Made by a program: the position numbers and the translations under genes. Below the pieces are notes generated by a model. It ran no database searches and was not told the DNA's origin. It worked only from the letters and a program-made list of their open reading frames with translations. DNA of 64,000 nucleotides from Flavobacterium cellulosilyticum (GTDB lineage: Bacteria > Bacteroidota > Bacteroidia > Flavobacteriales > Flavobacteriaceae): the NCBI RefSeq assembly GCF_004349355.1, contig NZ_SMFK01000002.1, positions 248,001-312,000 of the forward strand, in the 5' to 3' direction. How positions within the stretch are numbered: position 1 is the stretch's first letter; each line of letters begins with the position of its first letter. This document shows positions 1 to 10,206 of the stretch, in pieces.

Positions 1-57
1 GAGCTAAAAAACACTCTCCGAAGTCGAGGTTTTGTGTGAATTAAAAATGGATTAGTG

Positions 58-489
58 ATGAATAATAACCAAAAACAGAATAAGGGAGGACGGACACCAA
101 AAACCGACCCGAGCATCCACCGCCACGTTTTCCGTCTTACAGACGAAGAAAATGCCAAACTTCTATCGCTTTTTGAAGCATCGGGAATGCCCAATAAAGC
201 AAAATTTATAATTTCCCTGCTGTTCAGTAAGGAAATGAAATCGGTTAAAATTGATAAAGGAACGGTTGATTTTTATATGCGATTGACTTCTTTTCACAGT
301 CAATTCCGCTCCGTAGGTGTTAATTACAACCAGATTGTAAAGTTGTTGTACAAGCATTTTTCTGAAAAAAAAGCCGCTGCGTTCCTTTACAAATTGGAAA
401 AACAGACGGCTGAAATGGCGATGCTATGTCAAAAAATCATTCAGATAAACGAAGAATTTGAAGCAAAACATTTGAAAAAACAGTCTTAG
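58..489 (+). CDS. MobC-like relaxosome accessory protein
   Basis: A 143-residue basic protein directly upstream of the relaxase (2 bases between stop and start). It probably binds oriT and helps the relaxase nick DNA, as MobC/MobA accessory proteins do. Residues about 20-60 resemble a ribbon-helix-helix-like DNA-binding region (HVFRLTDEENAKLLSLFEAS), and the second half (SVGVNYNQIVKLLYKHF) matches the 'GvNlNQia' signature typical of MobC proteins. A GTG codon lies just before the ATG chosen here. The oriT would be expected just upstream, but only 57 bases are visible there and no inverted repeat is clear. Confidence 0.75.
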   Translation: MNNNQKQNKGGRTPKTDPSIHRHVFRLTDEENAKLLSLFEASGMPNKAKFIISLLFSKEMKSVKIDKGTVDFYMRLTSFHSQFRSVGVNYNQIVKLLYKHFSEKKAAAFLYKLEKQTAEMAMLCQKIIQINEEFEAKHLKKQS

Positions 490-491
490 AA

Positions 492-1781
492 ATGATAGCA
501 AAAATCGGAAGAAGCGTAAATTTATACGGTGCATTGGCATACAATCTGCTCAAAGTAGAAAATGAAAACGGACAGATTTTGTTTGCTAATAAGATGATTG
601 AAACCGCTAATGGTCGTTATTCCGTTGCTCAATTAGCCCAATCTTTTGCTCCTTACCTGATAGCCAACCGCAATACCGAGAAACATACATTGCATATTTC
701 GCTCAATCCCGACCCGAAAGATAAGGTAAACGATGGCAAGTACAGGGAAATGGCGGAAGAATATATGCGGGAAATGGGTTACGGCGAACAGCCTTTCGTA
801 GTATTCAAACATACCGATATTGACCGTAGTCATATTCATATTGTATCGGTTTGTGTGGACGAAGAGGGCAAAAAGATTTCGGATAAATTCGAGAAAATGC
901 GGTCTATGAATCTATGCCGTGAACTGGAAAGGAAACACGGATTAATATCCGCAACAGATAAAGAACATAAGCCGAACGACAAAATTTTCCGTCCGGTAGA
1001 TTATCGGACAGGCGATGTGAAAAGTCAGATAGCTTCAGTAGTCCGACACCTGCCCAACTATTATCAATACCAAACGTTGGGAGAATACAACGCTTTGCTT
1101 TCGCTGTTCAATATTACCACCGAAAAAGTGGAGGGCGAATTGCAGGAGCAACTACGGCAGGGTTTACTGTACATTCCTTTAAATAAAAAAGGAGAAAGAG
1201 CCGGACATCCGTTCAAGGCTTCTCTGTTCGGAAAAAGTGCAGGACTTCCGACTTTGGAATTGCATTTTACGAAATGCAAAGCCGCTTTGAAAGACCACCC
1301 TACAAAGCCAACTATTAAAGCGGCCATTACCATTGCCCTGAAATCAACAAGTGATGAGCAGGCTTTTAAAAAACAGTTAGGCGAACAGGGCATCAATGTA
1401 GTGGTACGTAGAAATGACACAGAACGTATTTACGGAATAACTTTTATAGACCACAATTCTAAGACCGTTTGGAACGGTTCACGCTTGGGCAAAGAACTTT
1501 CTGCCAATACTTTTAATGATTATTGGAACAATAATATCAAACCCAACATTAAAGAGCCTGTTGTACTACAATCGAAAATATCAAGACCAAATGATGCAGA
1601 TCTTCCTGCGGAAGAACCGCACCATTTGTTCGACTTCCTGAATACTCCTGAAAAACACGAAGACGGTTTGATTGAAGCATTAGGCGGTTTATTGCCTGAA
1701 ACACAGAGCGAAGATTACGAGGAACAGGATTTTGCCAATAGAATGAAGAAGAAAAGAAATCGCAAAAGAGGTCAGAAATAG
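492..1781 (+). CDS. Relaxase / mobilization nuclease (MOBP-type)
   Basis: A 429-residue protein of the Relaxase/mobilization nuclease family. It would nick oriT, stay attached to the 5' end and pilot the strand into the recipient. The histidine-rich metal motif HTDIDRSHIHIV starts at residue 107 (H107, H114, H116). A Tyr near the N-terminus (Y17, possibly Y12) is the likely nucleophile. The C-terminus is a lysine/arginine-rich tail (KKKRNRKRGQK), probably for DNA or coupling-protein contact. It follows the MobC-like gene almost without a gap and precedes the coupling ATPase, giving a mobilization operon. About 100 bases without a gene separate it from the next CDS. Confidence 0.88.
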   Translation: MIAKIGRSVNLYGALAYNLLKVENENGQILFANKMIETANGRYSVAQLAQSFAPYLIANRNTEKHTLHISLNPDPKDKVNDGKYREMAEEYMREMGYGEQPFVVFKHTDIDRSHIHIVSVCVDEEGKKISDKFEKMRSMNLCRELERKHGLISATDKEHKPNDKIFRPVDYRTGDVKSQIASVVRHLPNYYQYQTLGEYNALLSLFNITTEKVEGELQEQLRQGLLYIPLNKKGERAGHPFKASLFGKSAGLPTLELHFTKCKAALKDHPTKPTIKAAITIALKSTSDEQAFKKQLGEQGINVVVRRNDTERIYGITFIDHNSKTVWNGSRLGKELSANTFNDYWNNNIKPNIKEPVVLQSKISRPNDADLPAEEPHHLFDFLNTPEKHEDGLIEALGGLLPETQSEDYEEQDFANRMKKKRNRKRGQK

Positions 1782-1882
1782 CATTAAGCCAAACACTGCC
1801 ACGCATCGCCATTGACTGCCACATTCTTATAGCCGAGCTGCATAGCTTTTAAATTCACGCCCGAACATTAAAAATTAAAATA

Positions 1883-3883
1883 ATGCAGGGAGAAGATGAT
1901 TTAAGAGGACTTGCCAAGATTATGGCATTTATGCGGGCAGTAAGTATCCTTTTGGTACTGATGCACCTTTATTGGTTCTGCTACGGTTTCTTTATAGAAC
2001 GTGGCTGGACTTTAGAAATAATCAACAAAATATTAGGCAACTTTCAGCGTACCGCTGGACTGTTTTCGGATACCTTATATACCAAACTATTTGCTTTGGT
2101 ATTATTAGCATTAAGCTGTTTGGGTACAAAGGGGGTTAAAGACGAGAAGATAACCTGGACTAAAATTTATATTGCTTTGGCGATTGGCTTTGTTCTGTTT
2201 TTTCTGAACACACCTTTATTAAAGCTATCAATAATTACGGCCACAATCCTTTATATCCTTACCACAAGTTTAGGTTATATCGCTTTAATGGTAGCCGGAG
2301 TTTGGATGAGCCGATTGCTCCGTACTAATCTGATGGACGATGTTTTCAATAATGAAAACGAGAGTTTCCAACAGGAAACCAAATTGATGGAAAATGAGTA
2401 TTCTGTCAATCTTCCCACAAAATTTTATTACAAAGGAAAATGGAACAACGGCTGGGTTAACATAGTCAATCCTTTTCGGGCAACGATTGTTTTGGGAACT
2501 CCGGGTTCAGGAAAATCGTATGCGATTATCAATAATTACATAAAACAACAGATTGAGAAAGGCTTCTCAATGTACATCTATGATTTCAAGTTTGACGACC
2601 TTTCTACCATTGCTTACAACCATTTATTAAAGCATCAGGATAAGTATAAAGTACAACCCAAATTCTATGTCATCAACTTTGACGATCCACGTAAGAGTCA
2701 TCGTTGTAATCCGCTTAATCCTGATTTTATGACGGACATTTCCGATGCTTATGAAGCGGCTTATACCATAATGCTAAACCTCAACCGCAGTTGGATACAG
2801 AAGCAAGGCGATTTTTTCGTGGAAAGTCCAATTATCCTATTAGCAGCCATTATTTGGTATCTGAAAATCTATGAGGATGGTAAATATTGTACATTCCCAC
2901 ACGCCATTGAATTGCTGAATAAAAAGTATTCGGACGTATTTACTATTCTTACCTCATATCCCGATTTGGAAAACTATCTTTCTCCGTTTATGGATGCTTG
3001 GCAATCAGGAGCACAAGACCAATTACAGGGACAGATTGCATCGGCAAAAATTCCATTGTCAAGAATGATTAGCCCGCAATTGTATTGGGTAATGACGGGC
3101 GATGATTTTTCATTAGACATTAACAACCCAGCAGCACCTAAAATTTTGTGTGTTGGTAATAATCCCGACCGCCAGAATATTTACTCCGCAGCATTGGGAT
3201 TGTACAATTCAAGAATTGTAAAGCTCATCAACAAAAAGGGGCTATTAAAGAGTTCCGTTATTATAGACGAGCTGCCTACGATATATTTTAGGGGACTGGA
3301 TAATCTTATCGCAACTGCCCGTAGTAATAAGGTTGCAGTTTGTTTGGGCTTTCAGGATTTTTCGCAATTAACAAGGGATTATGGAGATAAGGAAAGCAAG
3401 GTTATCCAAAATACTGTAGGTAATATTTTCAGCGGGCAGGTTGTCGGAGAAACGGCAAAAAGCCTTTCGGAACGCTTCGGTAAAGTATTGCAGAAACGCC
3501 AAAGTTTGACCATTAATAGAAACGATAAGTCAACCTCAATATCTACACAATTAGACAGTCTTATTCCAGCATCGAAAATTTCAACGCTTACACAAGGTAT
3601 GTTTGTTGGTGCTGTATCGGATAACTTTGATGAACGTATTGAACAGAAGATTTTCCATTCTGAAATTGTAGTGGACAATGAAAAGGTTGCATCCGAGACA
3701 AAAGACTATCAGAAGTTACCGCAAATTTTATCCTTTGTAGATGCACAAGGAGAAGACCAGATGAAACAAGAAATTGAAGCAAATTATAAGCAGATAAAAC
3801 GAGACATTGTTCTGATTATAGAAAGCGAATTGGAGCGAATTAAAAACGACCCCGATCTGCAACATTTGGTACAAAAAGAATAA
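1883..3883 (+). CDS. Type IV coupling ATPase (VirD4/TraG family)
   Basis: A 666-residue inner-membrane ATPase that would link the relaxosome to the mating pore. The N-terminal 150 residues hold several hydrophobic membrane segments. The Walker A motif GTPGSGKS is at residues 205-212 and Walker B VIIDE at about 459-463, followed by a RecA-like region (TARSNKVAVCLGFQDFSQL). The C-terminus is charged. Length and layout are normal for the coupling proteins of Bacteroidota conjugative transposons (often annotated as mobC/traG or 'YWFCY domain' protein). Here the signature YWFCYGF occurs at residues about 31-37. It is the last gene of the mobilization operon and is convergent with the methylase-helicase. 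Confidence 0.88.
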   Translation: MQGEDDLRGLAKIMAFMRAVSILLVLMHLYWFCYGFFIERGWTLEIINKILGNFQRTAGLFSDTLYTKLFALVLLALSCLGTKGVKDEKITWTKIYIALAIGFVLFFLNTPLLKLSIITATILYILTTSLGYIALMVAGVWMSRLLRTNLMDDVFNNENESFQQETKLMENEYSVNLPTKFYYKGKWNNGWVNIVNPFRATIVLGTPGSGKSYAIINNYIKQQIEKGFSMYIYDFKFDDLSTIAYNHLLKHQDKYKVQPKFYVINFDDPRKSHRCNPLNPDFMTDISDAYEAAYTIMLNLNRSWIQKQGDFFVESPIILLAAIIWYLKIYEDGKYCTFPHAIELLNKKYSDVFTILTSYPDLENYLSPFMDAWQSGAQDQLQGQIASAKIPLSRMISPQLYWVMTGDDFSLDINNPAAPKILCVGNNPDRQNIYSAALGLYNSRIVKLINKKGLLKSSVIIDELPTIYFRGLDNLIATARSNKVAVCLGFQDFSQLTRDYGDKESKVIQNTVGNIFSGQVVGETAKSLSERFGKVLQKRQSLTINRNDKSTSISTQLDSLIPASKISTLTQGMFVGAVSDNFDERIEQKIFHSEIVVDNEKVASETKDYQKLPQILSFVDAQGEDQMKQEIEANYKQIKRDIVLIIESELERIKNDPDLQHLVQKE

Positions 3884-3952
3884 CCAAAAAGGGATATAAA
3901 AAAGCTGGTCATCATCTGCAAGCTCTTTATTTTAAAATAATTACAGTACAAG

Positions 3953-6900
3953 TCACAATACTCCTCTGGGTAAATGAATACCTTTTGTCCGTACATAATT
4001 CTCCGAATTGTTTGGAGTTTCTTTCTGTTTTTCAGTCTGCTCCACAGCTTCTTCTTTAGGCTCCGGCGTGATAGACAACTGTATCTTCCGTTCAACTGCA
4101 GCCAATTCTGTTTTAAGTTCGCTCAATCTACTTTCTTTAGACCACGTACAACCCACCAATTCCTGAAGTACAGGCAAGTCTTTTTGAATTTCGGCAATCT
4201 TTTTTTCTTCTTGGTCTATATAGCTGGGCAATTTTTCCAATGCCTTTAAAAAATTCATTGAAGCGGTTTCGGGGTCTTTTGCCATTAAACCGTTATTGAA
4301 GGTGTATTTGATATTGCCCTCGCCCTGTACCAAAAATCGGTTTACCCTTATATTCACGTCCTCTTTTTCGGATATTTCGGTTTTGACCAACAGCGTAAAT
4401 CCGTACAACGTACCAATTTCTTCATACTGACCTCCAGTGCGGGCTTTGTCCATAAGCTGACTGAGCTTTGCACCGATTTGTTTTATATCCGCATTAGGAG
4501 ATAAGCCGTCCAGCAAAACAGGGTTTGTAATAGTACCGTCCGAACGCTTTTGTATGCGCCCTTGTAAATTTTCCCAATCAAGACTCATTCGGTTAAAACG
4601 AGATTGCGAACTTTCCAGTAATCCCGTAAAATCTTGCAACTTGTATTTGGCACTGAACTTAGAACGATTGAACGCCTGTTTCTCGCTTTCCAATCCTGCA
4701 ATCTGTTTTTCTAATTTGGCTTTATCCAACAGGTCTGTATTTCCCGATAGGATAGCTACATACTCCGAAAAATTCATTCCTGATTTTTCGTCCATACTTC
4801 CCTCGTCAATCGTTCGTTTGCCGAGATTGTTGTTTTTTAACTGGTCTATAAAAAGTTGCTTATTGTACAGCAGATTAAACTTGTAGCTATCCAATGATTT
4901 TTCTACGGCATAGATAATTACATCTACTTTGTTGTCTGCAAAATGTTTCGCAATTTCATTGCCTTTTCGGACAGCTCTGCCGTTCCTTTGAGCAAGGTCG
5001 CTTGGTCGCCACGGTGTGTCTAAATGATGAATGGCAACGGCTCTTTTTTGAGCGTTCACTCCTGTTCCTAGCATACTCGTTGAACCAAACAGCACACGAA
5101 TTTTACCCTCGTTCATACCTTTGATAAGCTCCTTGCGGTGCTTATCATTTTTCGCTTCCTGTATAAACCGGACTTCGTTTGGAGGTATGCCGTGGTCTTC
5201 CACGAGCTTGCGTTTGATTTCGGAGTACACATTCCATTGGTTCGGTTTGTATGTTCCCAAATCGGAGAAAACGAACTGCGTTCCTTTTTGTGCATTGCAT
5301 TGGTTGAAATACTTGGCGATGTTTGCCGCACAATGCGAAGCCTTATTATCGGGGTGGTCTTTGTACATACCGCTTACCATACGCATATCAAGCGACATCT
5401 TACGGGCATAGTCCGTAGCGATGAGCATCTTTGCTTTTTCTTCACTTTGTGATAAAGGTTCTCTTCCTAATAAGGTAGCATCACCCGTTTTGGCAAACTG
5501 CATTAGGTTTTGGATAAATGCTGACTGGTCTGGTGTAGGCGGTATGTTATACAATACCTCGTTCTTATTGGGGCGGTCAATGCCTATATCCTTTGCTGTT
5601 CGGTAATCCGTGATTTCCGAGTAAAACTGTGCAAGCTCCGGCATTTTGATAAAGTATCGAAAACGCTCTTTGGCTACGATATTATTGGCAACTGAAAACT
5701 CATAATCGGTCGTTTTCCTTGCATAGATTGCTGCCCACGCATCAAAAGAATGAATGCCCTGTTTTTCCATTGCTCTTGGTCGCAGGTACTTGAACAGCAA
5801 GTACAGTTCAGTTAATGAGTTGCTGATAGTAGTTCCCGACAGAAAGGTTGCTCCCATATCCGCATTTGTATGTTCCTGAATGGTACGGATGGCAAAGAGT
5901 AGGTTCATTGCCTTTTGGCTTCCGTCCACATTGCCCAATCCGGCAACCCTTGTATGCCTTGTGTTGAACATTAGGTTTTTGAATTGGTGGCTTTCGTCCA
6001 CAAACAAATGGTCAATGCCCATCATCTTAAAATCCACCACGTCATCTTTGCGGTTTTCAATATCGTGTTGCAGGGTTTTGAGTTTGACTTCGAGGTTTTC
6101 TTTCCGCTTGATTACTCCGGCAAGCATACCTCTGGTAACTTCCTTGCCTTGCGATTGCAGTGCATCAAGGTTTCGCCCAACGCTATCCAATTCAATTTCG
6201 AGAATTTCTTTTTGTATTTCGGGCGACTGCGGTATCATACCGAATTGGTCGTGTGTCAGAACAACACAATCCCAATCGTTGTTTTTAATATCCCCAAAAA
6301 TCCGCAGGCGTTTTTGGGGCGTAAAATCTTCTTTGCCCGGAAACAAAATTTTAGCATGTGGATAGGCAGTACGGTAGGCTTCGGCAATTTCGTGAACATT
6401 GCTTTTCAGTCCTATAACCATTGGCTTGTGGGCTAATCCCAAACGTTTCATTTCCTGTGCTGCGGTACACATCACAAGGGTTTTTCCTGCACCTACTTCG
6501 TGGTCACAGATAGCCCCATTGTTCAGCTTTATCATCCAAACGGTATCCTTTTGGCTCGAATACAGGTCTTCAATGCCCAATGCTTTACGGTCTAATCCTG
6601 GAAAGTCCTGATGTGTTCCGTCATAGTTCGGTCGAACAAAACAGTTAAACGTATCGTTGTATTGATCGGTCAGCCTATTTTTAAACTCATCGCTTTGGGC
6701 GTGAAGCCAATCGGTAAAAGCGGTATGGATTTCATCAATTTTGGTATTCGCCATTTGTATGGCTTCCATATCCCGCACCTTGACCTCTTGGTCGCCAATC
6801 CTAATTTTTTTGGTAATGTCTGGTGTGGTATTGACGAGAGCGTGTTTGAGCAGGGCAATTCCGTCAAACGTTCTGCTCTCTGCTTTGACAGCGTATTTTT

Positions 6901-9370
6901 CCCATATATGCACATTCTTCTGGTCGCACTTTACAGAAAAGTCATCAGCACTTTCGGAATAATGAATGAGTACCTCTGCATCGAACAGATGTGAAGCAAA
7001 ACGGGCATAAATGCCTGTGGGGATCCAACGTTCCCCCAAATTAAAATCGAGTTCCTCAAATTCGATACGTCTTGGTCTGGCTTCTTCTAAAACCGTAAGA
7101 CTTGCTTTGGCGACGGTATCATCGGGATTGCGTTCGAGATACGCTTTGACCTCCTGGGCTTTTTCCACTACGTTACCTGCAATCCAGTGTTCGGATATTT
7201 CATATTCCTTTTGCAAAGGATTGTAGAAAATACGACCGTGTAAGGCTTCTTTCAAAGTATCATCTGTCATACTACTGATTTTGGACATATAGTCCAAATC
7301 CACGCTTCCGTATTTGTTGAGTGAAGCTACTAATGCTTCTTCGGGATTGTCTGTTACTATTGTTAAGGTAGAAAAACTTACAGGACGGCTGAATATATCT
7401 GCTTTGTGTACTACGCCACCAACAACACGCTCCAAATAAGGGATTTCCTTACCGGAACTGTCTGTTTTAATCAATTTGGCATTATCGGCACTGTTGAGAT
7501 TGCCATACCTTTTGACAAAGGCATCATATAAACGGTTAAGGTTTTCTCTTTCTTCCTTATATTCGGTCTTAAACTTCGCCTCTTTATAATATAGCTCTTG
7601 GTAAAAATCACGTACTCCGATATACGCTTCTGCTCTTGCTTTTTGCAGAAGTGGTAATTGCAAAGGATAGAAAACCGCTGTACCAGCAGATGTATCTACA
7701 TCTTGCAGATGTCCTACCCAACCATTATCCACGACAAGGCAATCGTTACGATAGAATGGTTGCAGTTCGCCACTATAAAGAGCAGGTTCGGGAATGATGT
7801 TGGGAATGACTGGCTTATCAGCTTGGCCAATCCCGTTGATATCTGAAAACAGGTCGCCAATAGCTTCCTGTTTTTTACCGTTGGTTGATGTACTTCCGTT
7901 GGCATTTCTATTTGTAACTGGAGGCGTATAAGGTTGTTGCATCACACTACTGAACAGGTCAGGTTGGCGACCCATTGCAAGGCTGATTTTTTTAGTACTT
8001 TGTCTTTTGGATTGTGTCGTTGTTTTGGGTGGAGCAAGAACCATTACAGGTTCATCCACATTTTCAAACAAGTCAAAAATGCTTAATTGTTTTAATTCCT
8101 GCGGGCTTTCCCGAATGATTGATAAAGATTGTATTTCCGGCTGAATAGTTACAAGCTCTACAATTGGAGGTGTTACCTTTGGAGAAGCGGGAATTTGTAT
8201 TATAGGCTCATCGTTCCGTTCGCCTTTGTATAGCTTCAAATTCAGATGCTTGCCAAAATCTTCGGAAAGCATTTGTTTGAGATCTTTAGCAATTCCCTCA
8301 ACGCCGTCTTTGTGTGTATAAATTAAGGCTGGCTGATCGTATGGGTCGGTATCTAATTTCCGGGAGGTATGTACAATTCTTGTGCTATCCTGAAACAACG
8401 TATTGCTTGGAGTATCGTATTCCTTTCGGTTGCTTTGGCAAAACAGATCTTCCCTTTCGGTCAGACTTTGTTTTGCTGTGTTCTTTTGCAGTATAATCAA
8501 ATCACTGCCAACCTCCGTACCTGCATATTCTGTAAACAGGTTGTTAGGCAATCGGACAACCGAAACCAAATTGTTATCCTGCATCAAAGCCCTGCGTATC
8601 GGTTCGTTCTTTGGGCTATTCAGAATACCCTGTGAAGTAATGTACGCCAACAAACCGCCCTCTCGGAGCATATCAGCACCTTTCAGGAAAAAGTAATTGT
8701 GTATGCTTCGGGTAGCCTGTACTTTTGCCGTGTCTTTGCTTCGGGAATAGGAAAGGTCAAATATCGAAGTGTCGCCAAAAGGAATATTGCTGGCAATTAC
8801 ATCATAGCTGTTTTGTTCCTTTTCGAGTATCTCCTCAAAACCACTTACACGGATATTACTTTCGGGATAAAGCTGTTTTAAAATCTTGCCTGTGAGCAAA
8901 TCCTTTTCATAAGCGGTAACACTGGCTTTTTGATTTTCTGAAAAGGATTGTATGAATGAGCCGATACCTGCGGAAGGTTCAAGGAATTTATCAATGTTCA
9001 GACCGCTTTCACACAAGGTTGTGGAAATCGCATCTATAACCTGTGGTGGTGTATAAAAAGCCGTCAGTACAGAGCTTTTCATACTATCTACATACCTGCG
9101 GTATTGCTTCTCGTCTTCGGAATTTTCTTTGAGTAGCTGGTGGAGTTCCTGCGTGAGAGGAAAAAGATCGTGTTCTGTTTTTCTCCAATTATTGATGTCT
9201 ATTTCGTTCGCTATGGGGTTCAGCACGAATTTAAGACCGCCAAATCCGCTGTATTGGATCATTAGCAGTCTTTCGCCTACGGTGGCTTGGCGTTTCTCCT
9301 TTTCCAGTTTAAAAGCAATTCGCAGGGCATCAATGTTTTGTTGGAGATGTTGCTTTTTACTGAAGCCCAT
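3953..9370 (-). CDS. Giant N6-methylase / SNF2-type helicase
   Basis: An 1805-residue protein of the family commonly annotated as N-6 DNA methylase or helicase in Bacteroidota conjugative elements. The N-terminal Rossmann methylase has a SAM motif [10 protein letters not shown] (130-139) and the degenerate catalytic motif NIPF (195-198; the usual form is NPPF/Y). After a proline- and threonine-rich linker comes a superfamily-2 helicase core with Walker A GAGKT (about 960-964), DESH (about 1124) and a C-terminal motif VI region ([11 protein letters not shown]). The C-terminus is coiled-coil-like. Relatives include phage P1 DarB-like antirestriction proteins, so protection of entering DNA is a plausible role. 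The start overlaps the DUF1896 gene by 14 bases, suggesting coupled translation. Confidence 0.82.
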   Translation of the reverse strand: MGFSKKQHLQQNIDALRIAFKLEKEKRQATVGERLLMIQYSGFGGLKFVLNPIANEIDINNWRKTEHDLFPLTQELHQLLKENSEDEKQYRRYVDSMKSSVLTAFYTPPQVIDAISTTLCESGLNIDKFLEPSAGIGSFIQSFSENQKASVTAYEKDLLTGKILKQLYPESNIRVSGFEEILEKEQNSYDVIASNIPFGDTSIFDLSYSRSKDTAKVQATRSIHNYFFLKGADMLREGGLLAYITSQGILNSPKNEPIRRALMQDNNLVSVVRLPNNLFTEYAGTEVGSDLIILQKNTAKQSLTEREDLFCQSNRKEYDTPSNTLFQDSTRIVHTSRKLDTDPYDQPALIYTHKDGVEGIAKDLKQMLSEDFGKHLNLKLYKGERNDEPIIQIPASPKVTPPIVELVTIQPEIQSLSIIRESPQELKQLSIFDLFENVDEPVMVLAPPKTTTQSKRQSTKKISLAMGRQPDLFSSVMQQPYTPPVTNRNANGSTSTNGKKQEAIGDLFSDINGIGQADKPVIPNIIPEPALYSGELQPFYRNDCLVVDNGWVGHLQDVDTSAGTAVFYPLQLPLLQKARAEAYIGVRDFYQELYYKEAKFKTEYKEERENLNRLYDAFVKRYGNLNSADNAKLIKTDSSGKEIPYLERVVGGVVHKADIFSRPVSFSTLTIVTDNPEEALVASLNKYGSVDLDYMSKISSMTDDTLKEALHGRIFYNPLQKEYEISEHWIAGNVVEKAQEVKAYLERNPDDTVAKASLTVLEEARPRRIEFEELDFNLGERWIPTGIYARFASHLFDAEVLIHYSESADDFSVKCDQKNVHIWEKYAVKAESRTFDGIALLKHALVNTTPDITKKIRIGDQEVKVRDMEAIQMANTKIDEIHTAFTDWLHAQSDEFKNRLTDQYNDTFNCFVRPNYDGTHQDFPGLDRKALGIEDLYSSQKDTVWMIKLNNGAICDHEVGAGKTLVMCTAAQEMKRLGLAHKPMVIGLKSNVHEIAEAYRTAYPHAKILFPGKEDFTPQKRLRIFGDIKNNDWDCVVLTHDQFGMIPQSPEIQKEILEIELDSVGRNLDALQSQGKEVTRGMLAGVIKRKENLEVKLKTLQHDIENRKDDVVDFKMMGIDHLFVDESHQFKNLMFNTRHTRVAGLGNVDGSQKAMNLLFAIRTIQEHTNADMGATFLSGTTISNSLTELYLLFKYLRPRAMEKQGIHSFDAWAAIYARKTTDYEFSVANNIVAKERFRYFIKMPELAQFYSEITDYRTAKDIGIDRPNKNEVLYNIPPTPDQSAFIQNLMQFAKTGDATLLGREPLSQSEEKAKMLIATDYARKMSLDMRMVSGMYKDHPDNKASHCAANIAKYFNQCNAQKGTQFVFSDLGTYKPNQWNVYSEIKRKLVEDHGIPPNEVRFIQEAKNDKHRKELIKGMNEGKIRVLFGSTSMLGTGVNAQKRAVAIHHLDTPWRPSDLAQRNGRAVRKGNEIAKHFADNKVDVIIYAVEKSLDSYKFNLLYNKQLFIDQLKNNNLGKRTIDEGSMDEKSGMNFSEYVAILSGNTDLLDKAKLEKQIAGLESEKQAFNRSKFSAKYKLQDFTGLLESSQSRFNRMSLDWENLQGRIQKRSDGTITNPVLLDGLSPNADIKQIGAKLSQLMDKARTGGQYEEIGTLYGFTLLVKTEISEKEDVNIRVNRFLVQGEGNIKYTFNNGLMAKDPETASMNFLKALEKLPSYIDQEEKKIAEIQKDLPVLQELVGCTWSKESRLSELKTELAAVERKIQLSITPEPKEEAVEQTEKQKETPNNSENYVRTKGIHLPRGVL

Positions 9371-9794
9371 TTTCCGTTATCCATATTGCGATGGTTCCGG
9401 TTATTTCGGTATAGAGTAGGTCAAACTCATAACCGTATGCGAAATCATCGGTTAGTTCATAGTTGGAAAAAACGACCTCACAAACAGGAGACATTTTCAG
9501 GGCAAATGGTCGCAATTCCTCATCTGCCATTATGGTATCAAACTCATTACAGACCACCTGAAATAGGGTGTCGAATTTGGAGAAATGCAGTTTTTCAAAC
9601 AGGATATAATTAGCTATTTCGTTGCATTGCTCAATAGGATTTCCTGAACGAAAAGCACCCTCGTAGGCATTGGAAGCCCACAAGGAACGTTCCTCAATAA
9701 ATTTCTGGTCGTTTGCTTTTTCGGGGAAGCTGGTGTTTAATAATTCTTGCAGTCGTAACCTGAAATACGATAGGTCTTTTTGCTGTGTATCCAT
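9357..9794 (-). CDS. DUF1896 family protein
   Basis: A 145-residue soluble acidic protein matching the DUF1896 family as I recall it: helical, with [12 protein letters not shown] near residue 45 and a C-terminal hydrophobic strand [12 protein letters not shown]. The family is found almost only next to the giant methylase-helicase in Bacteroidota conjugative elements. Its stop lies inside the start of that gene, so the two are probably cotranscribed and may act together. Its molecular function is unknown. Confidence 0.75.
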   Translation of the reverse strand: MDTQQKDLSYFRLRLQELLNTSFPEKANDQKFIEERSLWASNAYEGAFRSGNPIEQCNEIANYILFEKLHFSKFDTLFQVVCNEFDTIMADEELRPFALKMSPVCEVVFSNYELTDDFAYGYEFDLLYTEITGTIAIWITENGLQ

Positions 9795-9881
9795 ACTATA
9801 ATTTTGTTTAGAATTTTTCTTGAAGCCTAAAATTATAGCAGAGATTAACAGGGTTTAAAGAAGTGGTAGTGTTTGGCTTTG

Positions 9882-9921
9882 AGAGGTAGAATTTGACCTA
9901 ATAAGATCAAACCTCTTTTTT
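9882..9921 (+). terminator. Hairpin with T-run upstream of the restriction operon
   Basis: AGAGG and TTTGA (9882-9896, interrupted by a short bulge) pair with TCAAA and CCTCT (9907-9916), followed by a run of T to 9921. The shape is that of an intrinsic terminator, but it lies between two divergent genes. It may shield the cargo operon from outside transcription or be a left-over of the insertion. The rest of the gap at 9795-10017 shows only AT-rich DNA and the promoter box listed separately. Confidence 0.4.
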
Positions 9922-9983
9922 AGACTTTTTAAAACTCACAATAATATAATGAGTATTCCCACTTCTCTGTATTGTATATTCAC

Positions 9984-9991
9984 TATATTTG
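9984..9991 (+). promoter_or_regulatory. -7 box of the XRE-hsd operon
   Basis: TATATTTG matches the Bacteroidota -7 consensus TAnnTTTG. It ends 26 bases before the XRE start codon. A clear -33 TTTG at the normal distance is not obvious. This is the only convincing promoter in front of the five-gene operon. Confidence 0.55.
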
Positions 9992-10017
9992 ACACTGTAA
10001 ATTTAATCAGGCACTGA

Positions 10018-10206
10018 ATGAACCGAATTAAAGAAGTTCTGAAAGAAAAAGGTATCTCACAGGCTTGGCTTGCAAAAAAGTTAGACAAAAGCTATAATAC
10101 TATAAATGAGTATGCTCGAAATGTGAGACAACCAAGTATCGAAGATTTGTACCGAATTGCAAAAATTCTGAATGTTAACGCTAAAGATTTATTGACAGAA
10201 GAATGA
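10018..10206 (+). CDS. XRE-family helix-turn-helix regulator
   Basis: A 62-residue protein that is little more than one Cro/CI-type helix-turn-helix. The pattern GISQAWLAKKLDKSYNTI followed by NVRQPSIEDLYRIAKIL is typical. Its stop codon overlaps the hsdR start (ATGA), so it is the first gene of the restriction operon and is translationally coupled to the nuclease subunit. It most likely acts as a controller that represses or times expression of the operon, as C proteins do for some restriction systems. Target sites are not evident. Confidence 0.85.
   Translation: MNRIKEVLKEKGISQAWLAKKLDKSYNTINEYARNVRQPSIEDLYRIAKILNVNAKDLLTEE

Noticed and set aside
1..57. Possible oriT upstream of the mobilization genes.
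   Set aside because: Too little sequence is visible and no inverted repeat or nick-site motif can be identified.
3974..9419. Many rightward open frames of 60-160 codons inside the methylase-helicase region.
   Set aside because: They are reverse-strand shadows of one long, motif-bearing gene and contain no domains of their own.
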